From positions 1 to 16,783 of the forward strand of contig SWBL01000605.1 in NCBI GenBank assembly GCA_024195585.1: DNA of 16,783 bases, given 5' to 3'. The translations under genes and the position numbers were made by a program. Positions 8,020 to 16,783 of this stretch are shown one piece after another. The first letter of the stretch is position 1; each line of letters begins with the position of its first letter. The stretch comes from Aureobasidium sp. EXF-3400 (lineage: Eukaryota; Ascomycota; Dothideomycetes; Dothideales; Saccotheciaceae). The notes below the pieces were generated by a model. That model ran no database searches. It was not told the DNA's origin and worked only from the letters and a program-made list of their open reading frames with translations.

Positions 8020-10428
8020 TTACTCGTCGTCCTCCTCGTCCTCGTCTTCATCGTCGCAGTCGCGTGCTGAAGAACCGCCCTTGCGGTAGTAGGCAACAGT
8101 AGCGCCAAAGACGTTTCTGTTGTCTGCATCGAGGGCAGCAGCAACGCCGTTGTCCAAGGTGATCATGTTGACAGAGGCCTTGGTAGTGACAGCGTACATG
8201 TTGAGGTTGTTGTTGCTACCCTCGAGACTGATCATGTTCTGCTGGCAGTTGTTGGTGGCGACACAGTCTTGGTTGTAGTTCTCGAAGAACGAGTACAGGC
8301 CAAGACCGTGGATGAAGACGTTGGTGCTGTCGACGACGCGAAGACCCCAGGACTTGTAGCAAGGTGCTGAAGGGTTCTGGCTGGAACAGATCGAGAAGGT
8401 GGGGTCCGAGGGACGCTGAGGCACGAAGGGAGCGGGTGCCTTGGGGTTGGACTGGAAGTAAGGTGTCTCGGATTGGATCATGCCCATGAAGACGTTCTTT
8501 GCGTTGCGGATCTCGTAGTTGTAGAAGATGTTGTGTTCCGAAGAGGTACCGTAAAGCCAGACAGGACCTTGAGACTCGATGTAGACACCGCGACCGTTGT
8601 AGATGTCGATCTGGTTGTGGTCGGGAAGGTCAAGCTCGTGATCGGCGACCCAGAACCAGGTGTTCTCGAGGTATACACCGGAGGACTTGGTACCGGCCCA
8701 GAAGAGCATGTAGGCACCTTCACAACCGGTTCTGACATCAGTGGAAGTGGGGTTCTTTGAACATTTGTCGCTCTGCAGCCCTGTGCCTGCACTTCCACCA
8801 ATACGAACGTGGGAATCCCAGATACCCGACGCACCTTGGGCGGAAGCCATGTTCCACTTGAGCATGATGGCACCAGGAGCAGGGCCCTTGGTCTCGAACA
8901 TAAGATCGGTGATCTCAACGGCACCAGCCTCGCCAGCTCTACCAATGTCGAAGACGGGTTGAGGGTTGGAAGGGTCGCTGAAGAAGCTGCCAGTAGCCAT
9001 GATCAGGGGCCAGATCTCACCAGTCATCTTGATCTTGTTGGGAACACTGATGGTCTTGCTGACGAGGTAGGCACCGTGGTCAAAGTAGAGAATCTGGTTG
9101 GCGTTGACACCAGCCATGGCCTTCTGAATGGCAGCAGTGTCATCGGTGACACCATCACCCTTAGCACCGAAGTTCTTGACGCTGATGAAAGCGCTGGCGG
9201 GCATGTTCTCGTACTGTGGCTTGGAGCGCTCGAAGAATTTGCCAGAACCGTCAAGCAGAGCGGCGGGCTTGGAAGGTGCAGCGAGAGGACCTTGGACACG
9301 GGAACCAGAAGTACCGGCGTATTGGCGACCCTCGCCCCATGATGCGACAACCTTGCCACCTGCGAGGATAGAGCTACCATCAGCAGCGGCGACAGCAGTA
9401 GTCGAGCCAGAGAAATCAACATTGTCGATGATGAGAGTACCGGCAGTAGCAGGGGCACTGTTAGCTGTGAAGGAAGTCTTGACACCAATTGGGGTGTTGG
9501 TCAGCTTTGAGTCCATGAGGATGACAGAGCCGATCAGGATGTTGGTAGAACCGCCGTTGGAGATATCAAGACCGACAGCACAGTTGTTGATTGAGACCGA
9601 CTTCAAAGTCCATGCCCAGTTCCAGTTCATGAAGATGGCAGTGTTGCAGTTGTTGAAGGTCCAGTTGCGCGAGGTGAACTGCTGGTTGCCCAAGAAGGCT
9701 CCGTAGTTACCGCCATTGAAGACCAGATCGCTCATGAAACCACCAGAACCATTGTCCATGAAGATACCGACTTGCTTGGAGCCAGCACCGGGAATCATGT
9801 TGAAGACAATGTTCTGGAGAGAGGTTGCTTGGGCGACCTGCCAGTGGATACCTGCACCGACTGTCTGAGGCATGCCAGTCAAGTCAATCTTGAAGTTGCG
9901 GACTTGACGGAAGAAGTTGTTCTGATTTGTGAACATGTTGGCACCACTACTATCGTAGGGGTCAGAATCCAGAACGGCCATGCCTTGGAAGCCAGCAGTG
10001 GCCTTCAGAACAGGAAGGTTGAGCGCGTCTCCGACGAGCTGAGTGTAGTACAACATGACAATGGGTTGAGAGATCATGTAGGTACCAGGAGGAAAGTAGA
10101 CGAGAGCAGGCTTGACTGTGCTGCTGTCACAGCCCCAACCGCAACGACTGCCGGCAGAAATTGCTGCGTTGATTGCTGCTGTGTCATCTGTTGAGCCATC
10201 ACCTTTGGCGCCAAAGTCCATCACATTGCGATAGACGGCGTAAGAAGAATCGGTACCGAATGCCACGGATCCTTGTCTCTTGACATTTGCTAGCCAGTAG
10301 TTTGAAGACGTGGCCCTCTTGACCGATGAGACGGGAGAGGCCAATGCCTGTGATGGCGATAGCACCAAGAGCAAGGTGACCAGAGCGGTCACGGCGCTGA
10401 TCAGCGAGAGCGGACTGATTGCGCGCAT
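8020..10428 (-). CDS. Secreted glycoside hydrolase family 55 exo-beta-1,3-glucanase
   Basis: GH55 enzymes release glucose from beta-1,3-glucan, for cell-wall remodelling or degradation of glucans outside the cell. The single exon encodes 802 residues. Residues 1-30 form a signal peptide with a long hydrophobic core ending in SQALA, and a Lys-Arg at 37-38 may be a Kex2 site. Two tandem beta-helix (pectate-lyase-3-like) modules each open with the same motif: DFGAKGDGSTDDTAAI at 71-86 and NFGAKGDGVTDDTAAI at 419-434. The conserved TSSEH stretch near 628-632 contains the glutamate (about 631) expected to be the catalytic acid by comparison with characterised fungal GH55 enzymes. The frame is open upstream, but only from a GTG at 10527; the ATG at 10428 directly precedes the signal peptide. 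The last 13 residues are almost all Asp/Glu, which is unusual. Exact substrate and endo/exo mode are inferred from the family. Confidence 0.95.
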   Translation of the reverse strand: MRAISPLSLISAVTALVTLLLVLSPSQALASPVSSVKRATSSNYWLANVKRQGSVAFGTDSSYAVYRNVMDFGAKGDGSTDDTAAINAAISAGSRCGWGCDSSTVKPALVYFPPGTYMISQPIVMLYYTQLVGDALNLPVLKATAGFQGMAVLDSDPYDSSGANMFTNQNNFFRQVRNFKIDLTGMPQTVGAGIHWQVAQATSLQNIVFNMIPGAGSKQVGIFMDNGSGGFMSDLVFNGGNYGAFLGNQQFTSRNWTFNNCNTAIFMNWNWAWTLKSVSINNCAVGLDISNGGSTNILIGSVILMDSKLTNTPIGVKTSFTANSAPATAGTLIIDNVDFSGSTTAVAAADGSSILAGGKVVASWGEGRQYAGTSGSRVQGPLAAPSKPAALLDGSGKFFERSKPQYENMPASAFISVKNFGAKGDGVTDDTAAIQKAMAGVNANQILYFDHGAYLVSKTISVPNKIKMTGEIWPLIMATGSFFSDPSNPQPVFDIGRAGEAGAVEITDLMFETKGPAPGAIMLKWNMASAQGASGIWDSHVRIGGSAGTGLQSDKCSKNPTSTDVRTGCEGAYMLFWAGTKSSGVYLENTWFWVADHELDLPDHNQIDIYNGRGVYIESQGPVWLYGTSSEHNIFYNYEIRNAKNVFMGMIQSETPYFQSNPKAPAPFVPQRPSDPTFSICSSQNPSAPCYKSWGLRVVDSTNVFIHGLGLYSFFENYNQDCVATNNCQQNMISLEGSNNNLNMYAVTTKASVNMITLDNGVAAALDADNRNVFGATVAYYRKGGSSARDCDDEDEDEEDDE

Positions 10429-10501
10429 GTTTGTGGTAATGAGAAAGATGATGGGTTGTTCGAAGTTTGAGAAAGGAGGAGAGCGTGAAGGGTGTGAAAG
10501 A

Positions 10502-10905
10502 CTAGGTTGTTGTATCAGTGCCGGCACCGAGAAAGGTCTGGAAGATCGTTGTTGTTGCTGTCGATGTGGGAAAGTGTGAAAGCGATAGGCGATTTTTCAA
10601 AACAATGGAGCGAATGGGAAAGCTTTTGAAGCGCAAACAATGTCGAAGATTCGAGTCTTCTGACTTTCAAAGTCTTGAATCAATAGCACCTGACAGCAAC
10701 AATGACAAAGATGTATTGTTGTCGAGCGAGATACTTGAATTGATCAAGTGAACAGAGATTCGGCCGAAAGAAACAAGAAACAAAGAATGACAGAAGCTTG
10801 GTGAAGGAAAGGGAAGGCGCGTGACAGGCAAGAAGGCAGAACGAAGGTAGGTACCCAGCCCTTTTTGAATATGGTGGATGGAGGGGGGGAATGGAAGGGA
10901 CTCAC
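10502..10905 (-). other. Possible 5' UTR intron of the GH55 gene
   Basis: On the minus strand there is a strong donor CAAG|GTGAGTCC, intron starting at 10905. A matching acceptor CAACCTAG ends at 10502, with CACTGAT about 15 bases before it as branch site. The intron would be 404 bp and end 73 bases before the start codon. Another acceptor, GCTGTCAG near 10691, is possible. The length is large for this genome's introns, and an unspliced leader cannot be excluded. Confidence 0.35.
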
Positions 10906-11024
10906 CTTGCAGCAGTATTCGGTCTTGGAGTGTGTAAGAACCCTTTCCCTCGCGTGTTTCAGCTTGGGATCAATTGAAGCTCTGCTCCTTTGCTGAGTGG
11001 ATGGATTATGCGCGCCCTTTCCAC

Positions 11025-11217
11025 TTTATAGATAGGTCTTTTTGCGCCGTTACAAGTTCCGCAACAACCATATCGGATCTTGATTACTTTAAACTCGCGA
11101 GATTCACAGCATTCACCACGTTTTCTGGTGCTAGCCCGATGCTCTCGCCCGGAATGTTGTAGCTGTAGTAGCACGATGGCGGCGGGGCTCAACGCGCAAG
11201 AACGCGGCAGCGATTGG
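11025..11217 (-). promoter_or_regulatory. Putative GH55 promoter: TATA box, CCAAT box, CreA-like site
   Basis: Read on the minus strand, CTATAAAGTGG places a TATA box at 11030-11025. A CCAAT box lies at 11217-11213, about 185 bases further upstream. GCGGGG on the plus strand at 11182-11187 fits the SYGGRG consensus of the carbon-catabolite repressor CreA/Cre1, a plausible regulator for a glucanase. Each motif is short and common, so the set supports the promoter location more than any specific control. Confidence 0.4.
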
Positions 11218-12610
11218 CAATGCACCAAGGTATGGTCAAGGGTCTTCGGCTCTATCCTAACGGCAAGGGGGCGTCGTCTAAGAAACAGCAGTCTACAGCA
11301 GTCGAGTGTTGGGCAAAGGGTAGTGCGTAAACGTCTTTCTTCCGAGTAGAGCAATGACGAGATGCTGTTGGCTGGCCTCCCGCAGTTGGTAATTTGCTGA
11401 AACGGCAGGCCACGCGCCCGTTGTTTCTCGACGTTCACACGTGCTTGTGCTCTCATCACCTGGGTAGCCGCAGATACACTGTCGGCTTGGATGAAACGGG
11501 GATTGCAGTCGTCCATGCTGACTTGCAGTTCGCCGACGACGGAAGAGACGGAAGGCCTATAGCGCCGTCCTTGCCCGCTATTAGCTGTACTAGGTACCTA
11601 TCATCAGGGAGCGCTCGATGCGACACTAAACTGCAACCAGCAAAGACACTTCTAGATCACGGTACTCACAAGCATAGTGAGAATACCACGCCTCCAGCAA
11701 CACATCAGCTTCTGCGAGCTCGTGCGTGATGCTCGTGCGACCATGTCTTTGACCGCCGGCCTCCATTCGTGCTACGTGGGCCCCTATGAGCCTCATAGCA
11801 GATCTGCCGACCATGCGCCACATCCTAGCGACCATCACATCCAAATGAGACGCACGGTCACAAGAACGCTTTCACTACTTGGCTTCCAAGATCGATTCTC
11901 GCCGCTCAATAACTCGTCACTCGTTCGGTTGACACTGGTTCAGAAAGAGATGGAAGCAAACAACCGAAGCAATCTAGAATCTCCTGAGTCTTCTCTGACG
12001 AGTCTTCAACCCAACTCAGCCGCAGCAAGATTACACTGGAACAAGCTCCCCTCCACTATACTCTCGCTATAGCAAGACACTCCGCCATGACTGTCTCCCA
12101 CACAAAACCTTTGGCGTCTAGTAATGGACCGGGGTCTGTTTGACGTCGCTATACTAGCCGTGTTTCGTCGATGGCGATCCTATCTGTGCATATGTCGCAG
12201 GCCTTAAATGACAGGTGAAGAGGGAAGTCTAGACTCAGGTGTTGCCTCCTGATAAGAGTTCTGTCAAGCAAGGCCATAATCGACCATGGCAAGCAAGAGT
12301 CGTTCGCCACGATGATGAGCAGGCCACAGCCTACTTGCTTGTGGTTCAACACCTTCGCATGGGTGGTGTGAAACTGCTGCAGCATTTGCCGTAGTCGACT
12401 TGTGACAGTCGGCACTTGTTTGAGATTCGTGTGAACACAAGCTCTGTGTGTGCGCTTCTAGCTCTAGGCTGTGCAAGAGTATGCCGAACACTATCTTTTA
12501 GCAGCCAACATGTTTCGAATCACGGTGAGTCGTCGCACTCTGGTAAAGCCGACCCAGCCAAACGCCTCGCTATTGCCCAGTGAAAACAAAATGGTGGATC
12601 AGAAGCCATC

Positions 12611-13187
12611 TCATGTCTCTTCTATTTGCTTTGGATAACTCGGTCTTCGTGGTAACGTCCAAGGCTTTGCACAAACAACCTGAGATGCTGATTAGCATAG
12701 CCGGATGAAAACGCTGTGAACACACAACATACCTCGCCATCAGTATACGCCCAGAAATACATCCCGCAGCCGATGAGATAATACATGGCGGGATTGGTCC
12801 CTTGGTATAACAACACAGCCGTCAAACTTGATAGCGGCAATAGCAGTATCCTGAGCTCCAGTGAGCGATGTATTGCAGTCCCGGCGAGGAACTCGAGCGG
12901 CCACTCCCAAGCTAGGTTTATGAAGCCGAATATCAGGTTTATGGTTTGTAATATCGGTACAGGTTTGACGGCGGGGTCGAAGTTCTTTGTCAAGAAGTCG
13001 AAGAAGAATTTGGGCCAGAAGAATCCATGGAGACTGGCGGCGATGTGATCTGTGGTTTCACTCAAAGTCAGACTGGCTGTTTGCCAACGACGGCAGGTGT
13101 GGGAAAGAGAGAGAGGAATGAAGACTTACATGTTGCTGCTGTCATGACGATGAGACGGGCCAAATGGTTTTTGATGAGCTTTCCCAT
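12611..13187 (-). CDS. Small four-helix membrane protein of unknown function (DUF7727-like)
   Basis: Three exons join in frame: 13187-13130, 13049-12733 and 12679-12611, giving 147 residues. The introns are 80 and 53 bp with donors GTAAGT and GTATGT and acceptors CACAG and CTCAG. Exon 1 encodes only the first 19 residues; the codon for Tyr20 spans intron 1. Four hydrophobic segments are visible at about 10-32, 52-74, 85-101 and 107-122. Conserved-looking signatures are HGFFWPKFFFDFLTKN (27-42), NLAWEWPLEF (64-73), LLYQGTNPAMYYLIG (99-113) and YFWAYTDGEVVCAKPW (117-132). I recall this pattern from a widespread uncharacterised fungal family labelled DUF7727; the label is from memory. There is no signal peptide apart from TM1 and no catalytic motif. 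The subcellular site is unknown. It is divergent from noxB across a 1.2 kb gap. Confidence 0.85.
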
Positions 13188-14389
13188 GCTGTGGTATGTC
13201 GACCCGCAACAGAACTTGAAACTCTGGTATGTAGATGTTGAGCTCTTTGCTACCGGTGGAATGGTGACACAGGGGTCGAAGCCGACATGATTCAGATTCA
13301 GATTCAGTGCAATCAGGGAGTGACGGGATAATGGAAGGCCAGTCCTCTGTATATTAACAAGCGAGCCTTTTGATGAGAGGGGCCAATATGAGTGGATGGT
13401 GATTGCGGATATAAAGAGACGGTACAAGTGACTACAAGACAAGGGAAGAGACGCAGGTGATATTGGGCGGGAGTGGCTTAACATAAAGCGGGATCCATGT
13501 CTTTTGCTCGCTTCCGCTTGAAGGGAGGAACGAGTGCGAAGAAGTAGACGGGCAGCGAAATCTAGAATAGCTGAAATCGATCACTTGGCTTCTTGGTTCT
13601 GCGTAAGGTGGGTGGTTGGAGGGTCTTGTGAGGCTTCTCATGGATGCGAAGCGCCGAAACTATCATCGAATCGGACGACTTTTCGCCTTTAACAAACATC
13701 TTCTCGGCGAGTGATCGACGGTATCTGTGCATCTTTGCATGAATTCGGTCGCCTTCAATTGACCTGCCTACAGCATTCTCCGCTGCTGTCATTGGGATGC
13801 TGAAGCGTTTTCTGTGCCGACTCATCTACTATACGACTCTGGAGCAGCCTTATCTTCCAAACCCTCGTCAATTAATCTACAATCCATGACTCCGAAGCGA
13901 ACAATCGCTAAAAACCAAGATGCACACTTTCGAGGCAGTGAAGCAGCATGCAGATGTGCCAGCGGTTACGCATCCAATCAACGCGCCTCAGTTCCCTTTT
14001 TGGGCACGCGCCCAGGCTTTTGTACTCCGACCACTCAAAACCACGACACATGGACTTTTCAGGGCCAGCCACCAGGTTTTGTGATTGACGAGTAAGCCCT
14101 GCAGAAACTATGCAGGTCCTGGTCATCAAGGTGGTTGCCGGGCGGTTATGCAGTACTGGCTGCGTGATAGGACGAGTTGACTTGCTCAACCGAGGTCTGT
14201 AGTCTTGTCAGACATCATCTCTATCTATTTGCGTTTGCATCGTAAGTCTACTTGTGGCTCTTGAGTTTATTTGCGAAAGAAAGTGTTGGACTCGCTGATG
14301 TCGTCGCACTGATCTGCTGCTATCGAGCTGGACCATTTGCTTGAATCCTCTCTGTAAACTAATCTGGAGGAGAGAGTCATCTTCCAATA
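13188..14389. promoter_or_regulatory. Divergent upstream region between the DUF7727-like gene and noxB
   Basis: This 1.2 kb gap should hold both promoters. On the left, GATTCA is repeated three times in tandem at 13289-13306, about 100 bases before the membrane-protein start. On the right, CCTGCA at 14098-14103 and TGCAGG at 14111-14116 form a perfect inverted repeat with a 7-base spacer, about 280 bases before noxB. A GTAAGT at 14242 could be a donor for a 5' UTR intron of noxB, but no clear acceptor was found. An 87-codon basic frame on the minus strand (13825-13562) starts with ATG but resembles no known protein and is not called a gene. Confidence 0.5.
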
Positions 14390-16176
14390 ATGCCTGAACA
14401 TGCCGAAGAGAGATCATGGAGATCAATGGTGACTCCCAGGAAGTTGAGCTTCTACCTGCTGTTTCATGGATTTCACATTGCGCTGTTCATCGTAGGATGG
14501 TGTGTCACAATTGTTCTCTTTACCAATATGCAAACTGACGTTCATCAGGTGGAAACAACAGACCAGCAAGAAGCTAGCACCTCTCAACCTCTTAACGTTT
14601 TCGGTATGGATATCGAGAGGCGCAGGACTGGTGCTGAGTGCCGACACGACCTTGATTATGCTACCCATGTGCAGAAATCTTCTACGTTACTGTCGACCGA
14701 AAATCAAATGGCTTCCTTTGGACGAGTCGAGATGGTTCCACAGGCAGGTTGCCTACTCGCTACTCTTCTGGACAATAGTGCACACCACAGGCCATTATGT
14801 TAACTTCTTCAACATCGAGCGATTGCAGCTTCGCAAACAAGCAGCTGTTCAAGTTCACTACACACAAGCTGGCGGTATAACTGGCCATATCATGCTTTTC
14901 TGCATGCTTCTGATGTACACTACAGCGCATCAAAAGATTCGTCAACAGTCCTACGAGACATTCTGGTACACGCATCATCTGTTTGTGCCTTTTCTTCTGG
15001 CCATGTACAGCCATGCTACTGGATGCTTTGTTCGAGATACAGTCGAGCCGGTGTCGCCTTTTGCTGGCAAATACTTCTGGAATCACTGTCTCGGATATCA
15101 GGGCTGGCGATGGGAGTTGGTCGGCGGTGGGTTGTATCTGTTTGAGAGGATATATCGAGAGATTCGCGCTCGCAGGCCAACGGAGATTCTCAAAGTCGTA
15201 AAACATCCGTATGGTAAGCAACTCGAATAGAGAATGGTGCTCATTGCGATGTACTGACTTCGGGATAGATGCAGTGGAAATTCAGTTCCGCAAGCCTAGC
15301 ATGCAGTATAAAGCTGGCCAGTGGCTCTTCCTGAACTGTCCGGAAGTCTCAAAAAACCAATGGCATCCTTTCACTATCACATCCTGCCCGTTCGACCCGT
15401 ATGTCAGCGTCCATGTCCGTCAAGTAGGAGACTTTACCAGATCCCTGGCAAACGCTCTAGGCGCTGGACAGGAGCAAGCAGCATTGTATGGAGAACTGGA
15501 CCCTATGGGAATGTACGAGGTGGCGTTACAGCAAGGACAGGAGATGCCTACACTTCGTATCGATGGACCCTATGGGGCACCGGCTGAAGATGTATTCGAC
15601 CACGAGATTGCCATTCTCGTAGGTACTGGTATCGGCGTCACGCCCTGGGCTTCGATTCTCAAGAACATTTGGCACATGCGACTGTCGCCAAATCCGCCCA
15701 AACGATTGAAAAGAGTCGAGTTCATCTGGGTATGCAAGACGACAACATCTTTCGAGTGGTTTCAGGCTTTGTTGTCGTCTCTGGAGATGCAATCGCTATC
15801 CATGTCCTCACCGTTGGATGTAATCAAGCCCGCCGAGGACACAGATGAGTTCTTGAAGATTCACACGTACCTGACACAGAAGATGGATGTGGATCAGGCC
15901 AACAACATTGTGTTGAACAGCGTTGGCACCACAAAAGATCCGTTGACAGAACTCAACTCTAGGACAAATTTCGGCAGACCTGATTTTCACAGACTGCTAG
16001 GTGCTATGAGAGACTCGATCGAGGATGGCACGTATATCAGAGGGCTAGAGTCTAGAAGAGCTGAGGTGGGAGTATATTTCTGTGGGCCAAACGTGGCAGC
16101 GAGAGGGATCAGGAAGGCGTGCCAGGATGAGTCTAGTCACGATGTCAAGTTCCGGTTTTGGAAAGAGTATTTCTAG
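14390..16176 (+). CDS. noxB: NADPH oxidase NoxB/Nox2 (superoxide-generating, gp91phox-like)
   Basis: This membrane flavocytochrome passes electrons from cytosolic NADPH through FAD and two hemes to oxygen, making superoxide. In fungi, NoxB acts with NoxR, Rac and the tetraspanin Pls1 in germination of ascospores and in host penetration. Three exons join in frame: 14390-14499, 14549-15213 and 15269-16176, giving 560 residues. Intron 1 is 49 bp (GTGTGT...ATCAG) and intron 2 is 55 bp (GTAAGC...GATAG), each with a CTGAC branch site. The four heme histidines are present as His101/His115 (HRQVAY...IVHTTGHY) and His179/His192 (WYTHHLF...YSHATG). The FAD motif HPFTITS lies at 291-297, NADPH motifs GPYGAP at 358-363 and VGTGIGVTP at 376-384, and CGP at 530-532. 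DPMGMYEVAL and the FRFWKEYF end fit NoxB better than NoxA. There is no EF-hand, so it is not NoxC. Confidence 0.96.
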
Positions 16177-16446
16177 AGCGTCTTATTCGACTGTTGTACA
16201 TTCGTTTCGTTCATACAAGATTCTTTTGGAGAGGTGATTTTGGGTATCAGAGATATGGTACAGCGGCGCTGCTCATGAGCGCATGATGGGAAGAGTCCCA
16301 AAGGTTCCTCCTTTTGCTTCTTCTCATGCTCCAGTATGCGTGGGTGCTCGGATGGAAGAGGGTGGCGGGTAGGTGGTCTGCCTCGGGGTGTTCGAAAGGT
16401 TGTAAAAGTGGTTTTTGTTGGTGCTTTGTCGTCGCAAGTGGACATT
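16177..16446. other. Convergent 3' UTRs of noxB and TIM10
   Basis: This 270 bp gap lies between the noxB and TIM10 stop codons, which face each other. It is enough for two short 3' UTRs. No motif or small gene stands out. Confidence 0.5.
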
Positions 16447-16783
16447 TTACATGCCACCGAAACCGCCAACACCGCCCTGCTTGCCGGCGGCCTCTCCCTG
16501 CATCTTCTCGGAGACCTTGATGTTGACCTCGAAGAACTTGCCAACGCAACGGTCGAGGCAGACGGACTCGCCCTTGTTGAGGTCGCCCTCGCGGTAGGTG
16601 TTGGGGATGCACTTCTTGGTGCAGGTCTCGACAAGACTGCGAAGCTTGTTAGCAGGTGACGACGGAGTGACAATAGATTGCTGGGTAGTGTATACCGGTT
16701 GTACATGTCCGAGACCATGTCAATTTCGGCCTCAGCAGCGGCAATCTTCTCTGCTGAAGAGGGCTGGGGGCGACCACCACCGA
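16447..16783 (-). CDS. TIM10: Mitochondrial small Tim chaperone TIM10 (3' part, runs off right edge)
   Basis: Tim10 forms a hexamer with Tim9 in the mitochondrial intermembrane space and escorts hydrophobic carrier and beta-barrel precursors. Two exons are visible: 16783-16696 (partial, its start outside the window) and 16636-16447, with a 59 bp intron (GTATAC donor, GCTAAC branch, CGCAG acceptor). Together they give about 91 residues. The twin CX3C signature is intact: CTKKC and CLDRC separated by 16 residues, which form the two structural disulphides. The N-terminal part GRPQPSSAEKIAAAEAEID and MVSDMYNRLVETC fit Tim10 rather than Tim8, Tim9 or Tim13. The C-terminus is Gly-rich (GGVGGFGGM). 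Only a few residues should be missing at the start. Confidence 0.95.

Larger units (their letters stand above)
10429..12610. other. Upstream region of the GH55 gene; no confident gene
   Basis: This 2.2 kb gap lies between the glucanase start and the end of the small membrane-protein gene, both on the minus strand. The part nearest the glucanase (10429 to about 11000) is its likely 5' UTR, with a possible intron and CAA-rich sequence near 10545-10560. From about 11020 to 11220 there are promoter-like motifs. The right end, from 12610 down, should be the 3' UTR of the membrane-protein gene. An ATG-led minus-strand frame of 185 codons (11516-10959) overlaps the promoter and is probably spurious. 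A plus-strand frame ending at 12072 has its first ATG at 11743 and resembles nothing known. No tRNA or transposon was seen. Confidence 0.5.

Noticed and set aside
8809..9706. Plus-strand open frames of 177 and 192 codons opposite the GH55 gene
   Set aside because: They are antisense shadows of a strongly codon-biased gene with clear family motifs and resemble no protein.
10429..10527. 33 extra N-terminal residues for the GH55 enzyme from a GTG codon
   Set aside because: The codon at 10527 is GTG and the extra stretch would bury the signal peptide. The ATG at 10428 starts the signal peptide directly.
11591..11600. Perfect 10-base palindrome TAGGTACCTA
   Set aside because: A short isolated palindrome with no second copy near any promoter element. 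A related GGTAGGTACC near 10846 is the only echo.
11743..12072. Plus-strand frame of 109 codons from its first ATG
   Set aside because: No recognised motif, no coding-like composition and no splice partner. The longer version needs a GTG start.
12510..12524. Short ATG-led micro-exon followed by GTGAGT on the plus strand
   Set aside because: No acceptor with a continuing open frame could be found, and the following sequence is the 3' end of a gene on the other strand.
13289..13306. Three tandem copies of GATTCA
   Set aside because: Eighteen bases of simple repeat, too short to call a functional element.
13562..13825. 87-codon basic frame on the minus strand upstream of the membrane-protein gene
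   Set aside because: It has an ATG start and no stop for 87 codons, but this length is expected by chance in 1.2 kb of non-coding sequence and it matches no family I know.
14390..16176. noxB as a broken or frameshifted pseudogene, because its frame changes twice
   Set aside because: Both frame changes fall at introns of 49 and 55 bp with good donors, CTGAC branch sites and acceptors. The joined protein is full length with every heme, FAD and NADPH motif.

Overview
This window looks like ordinary nuclear chromosome from a filamentous ascomycete fungus. The evidence is spliced genes with 47-80 bp introns carrying GT...AG ends and CTRAY-type branch sites, a NoxB-type NADPH oxidase (an enzyme of multicellular fungi), a secreted GH55 beta-1,3-glucanase and a fungus-specific small membrane protein. 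The gene sequences suggest Pezizomycotina, perhaps Dothideomycetes, but that finer placement is inference. No mobile element, CRISPR array, rRNA, tRNA or viral sequence was recognised.

Layout, left to right: (1) the 5' two-thirds or so of a taxilin-family coiled-coil gene on the minus strand, running off the left edge; (2) a 583 bp divergent promoter region with two imperfect inverted repeats; (3) an intronless M16C mitochondrial presequence protease (CYM1/PreP) on the plus strand; (4) a 332 bp gap with an MCB-like cell-cycle cluster; (5) the DNA polymerase delta small subunit (POLD2/Pol31/Cdc1 orthologue), four exons, plus strand; (6) a 1.3 kb convergent gap holding an unexplained 195-codon open frame and a probable 3' UTR intron of the next gene; (7) an intronless secreted GH55 exo-beta-1,3-glucanase on the minus strand with an unusual acidic tail; (8) a 2.2 kb gap holding that gene's promoter (TATA, CCAAT, possible CreA site, possible 5' UTR intron) and no confident gene; (9) a three-exon, 147-residue four-helix membrane protein of unknown function (DUF7727-like), minus strand; (10) a 1.2 kb divergent gap; (11) noxB, three exons, plus strand, 560 residues; (12) the 3' part of TIM10, a small Tim chaperone of the mitochondrial intermembrane space, minus strand, running off the right edge.

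The genes do not form an obvious pathway or cluster. They are mostly housekeeping functions (mitochondrial import and presequence turnover, DNA replication, membrane traffic) plus two fungal lifestyle genes (cell-wall glucan hydrolysis and ROS signalling). All exon joins were derived by hand from splice signals, reading-frame continuity and family motifs. No convincing new multi-gene system was found. The leads most worth checking are the 3' UTR intron of the glucanase, the orphan frame at 7081-7668, the MCB cluster before the polymerase subunit, and the conserved membrane protein of unknown role.
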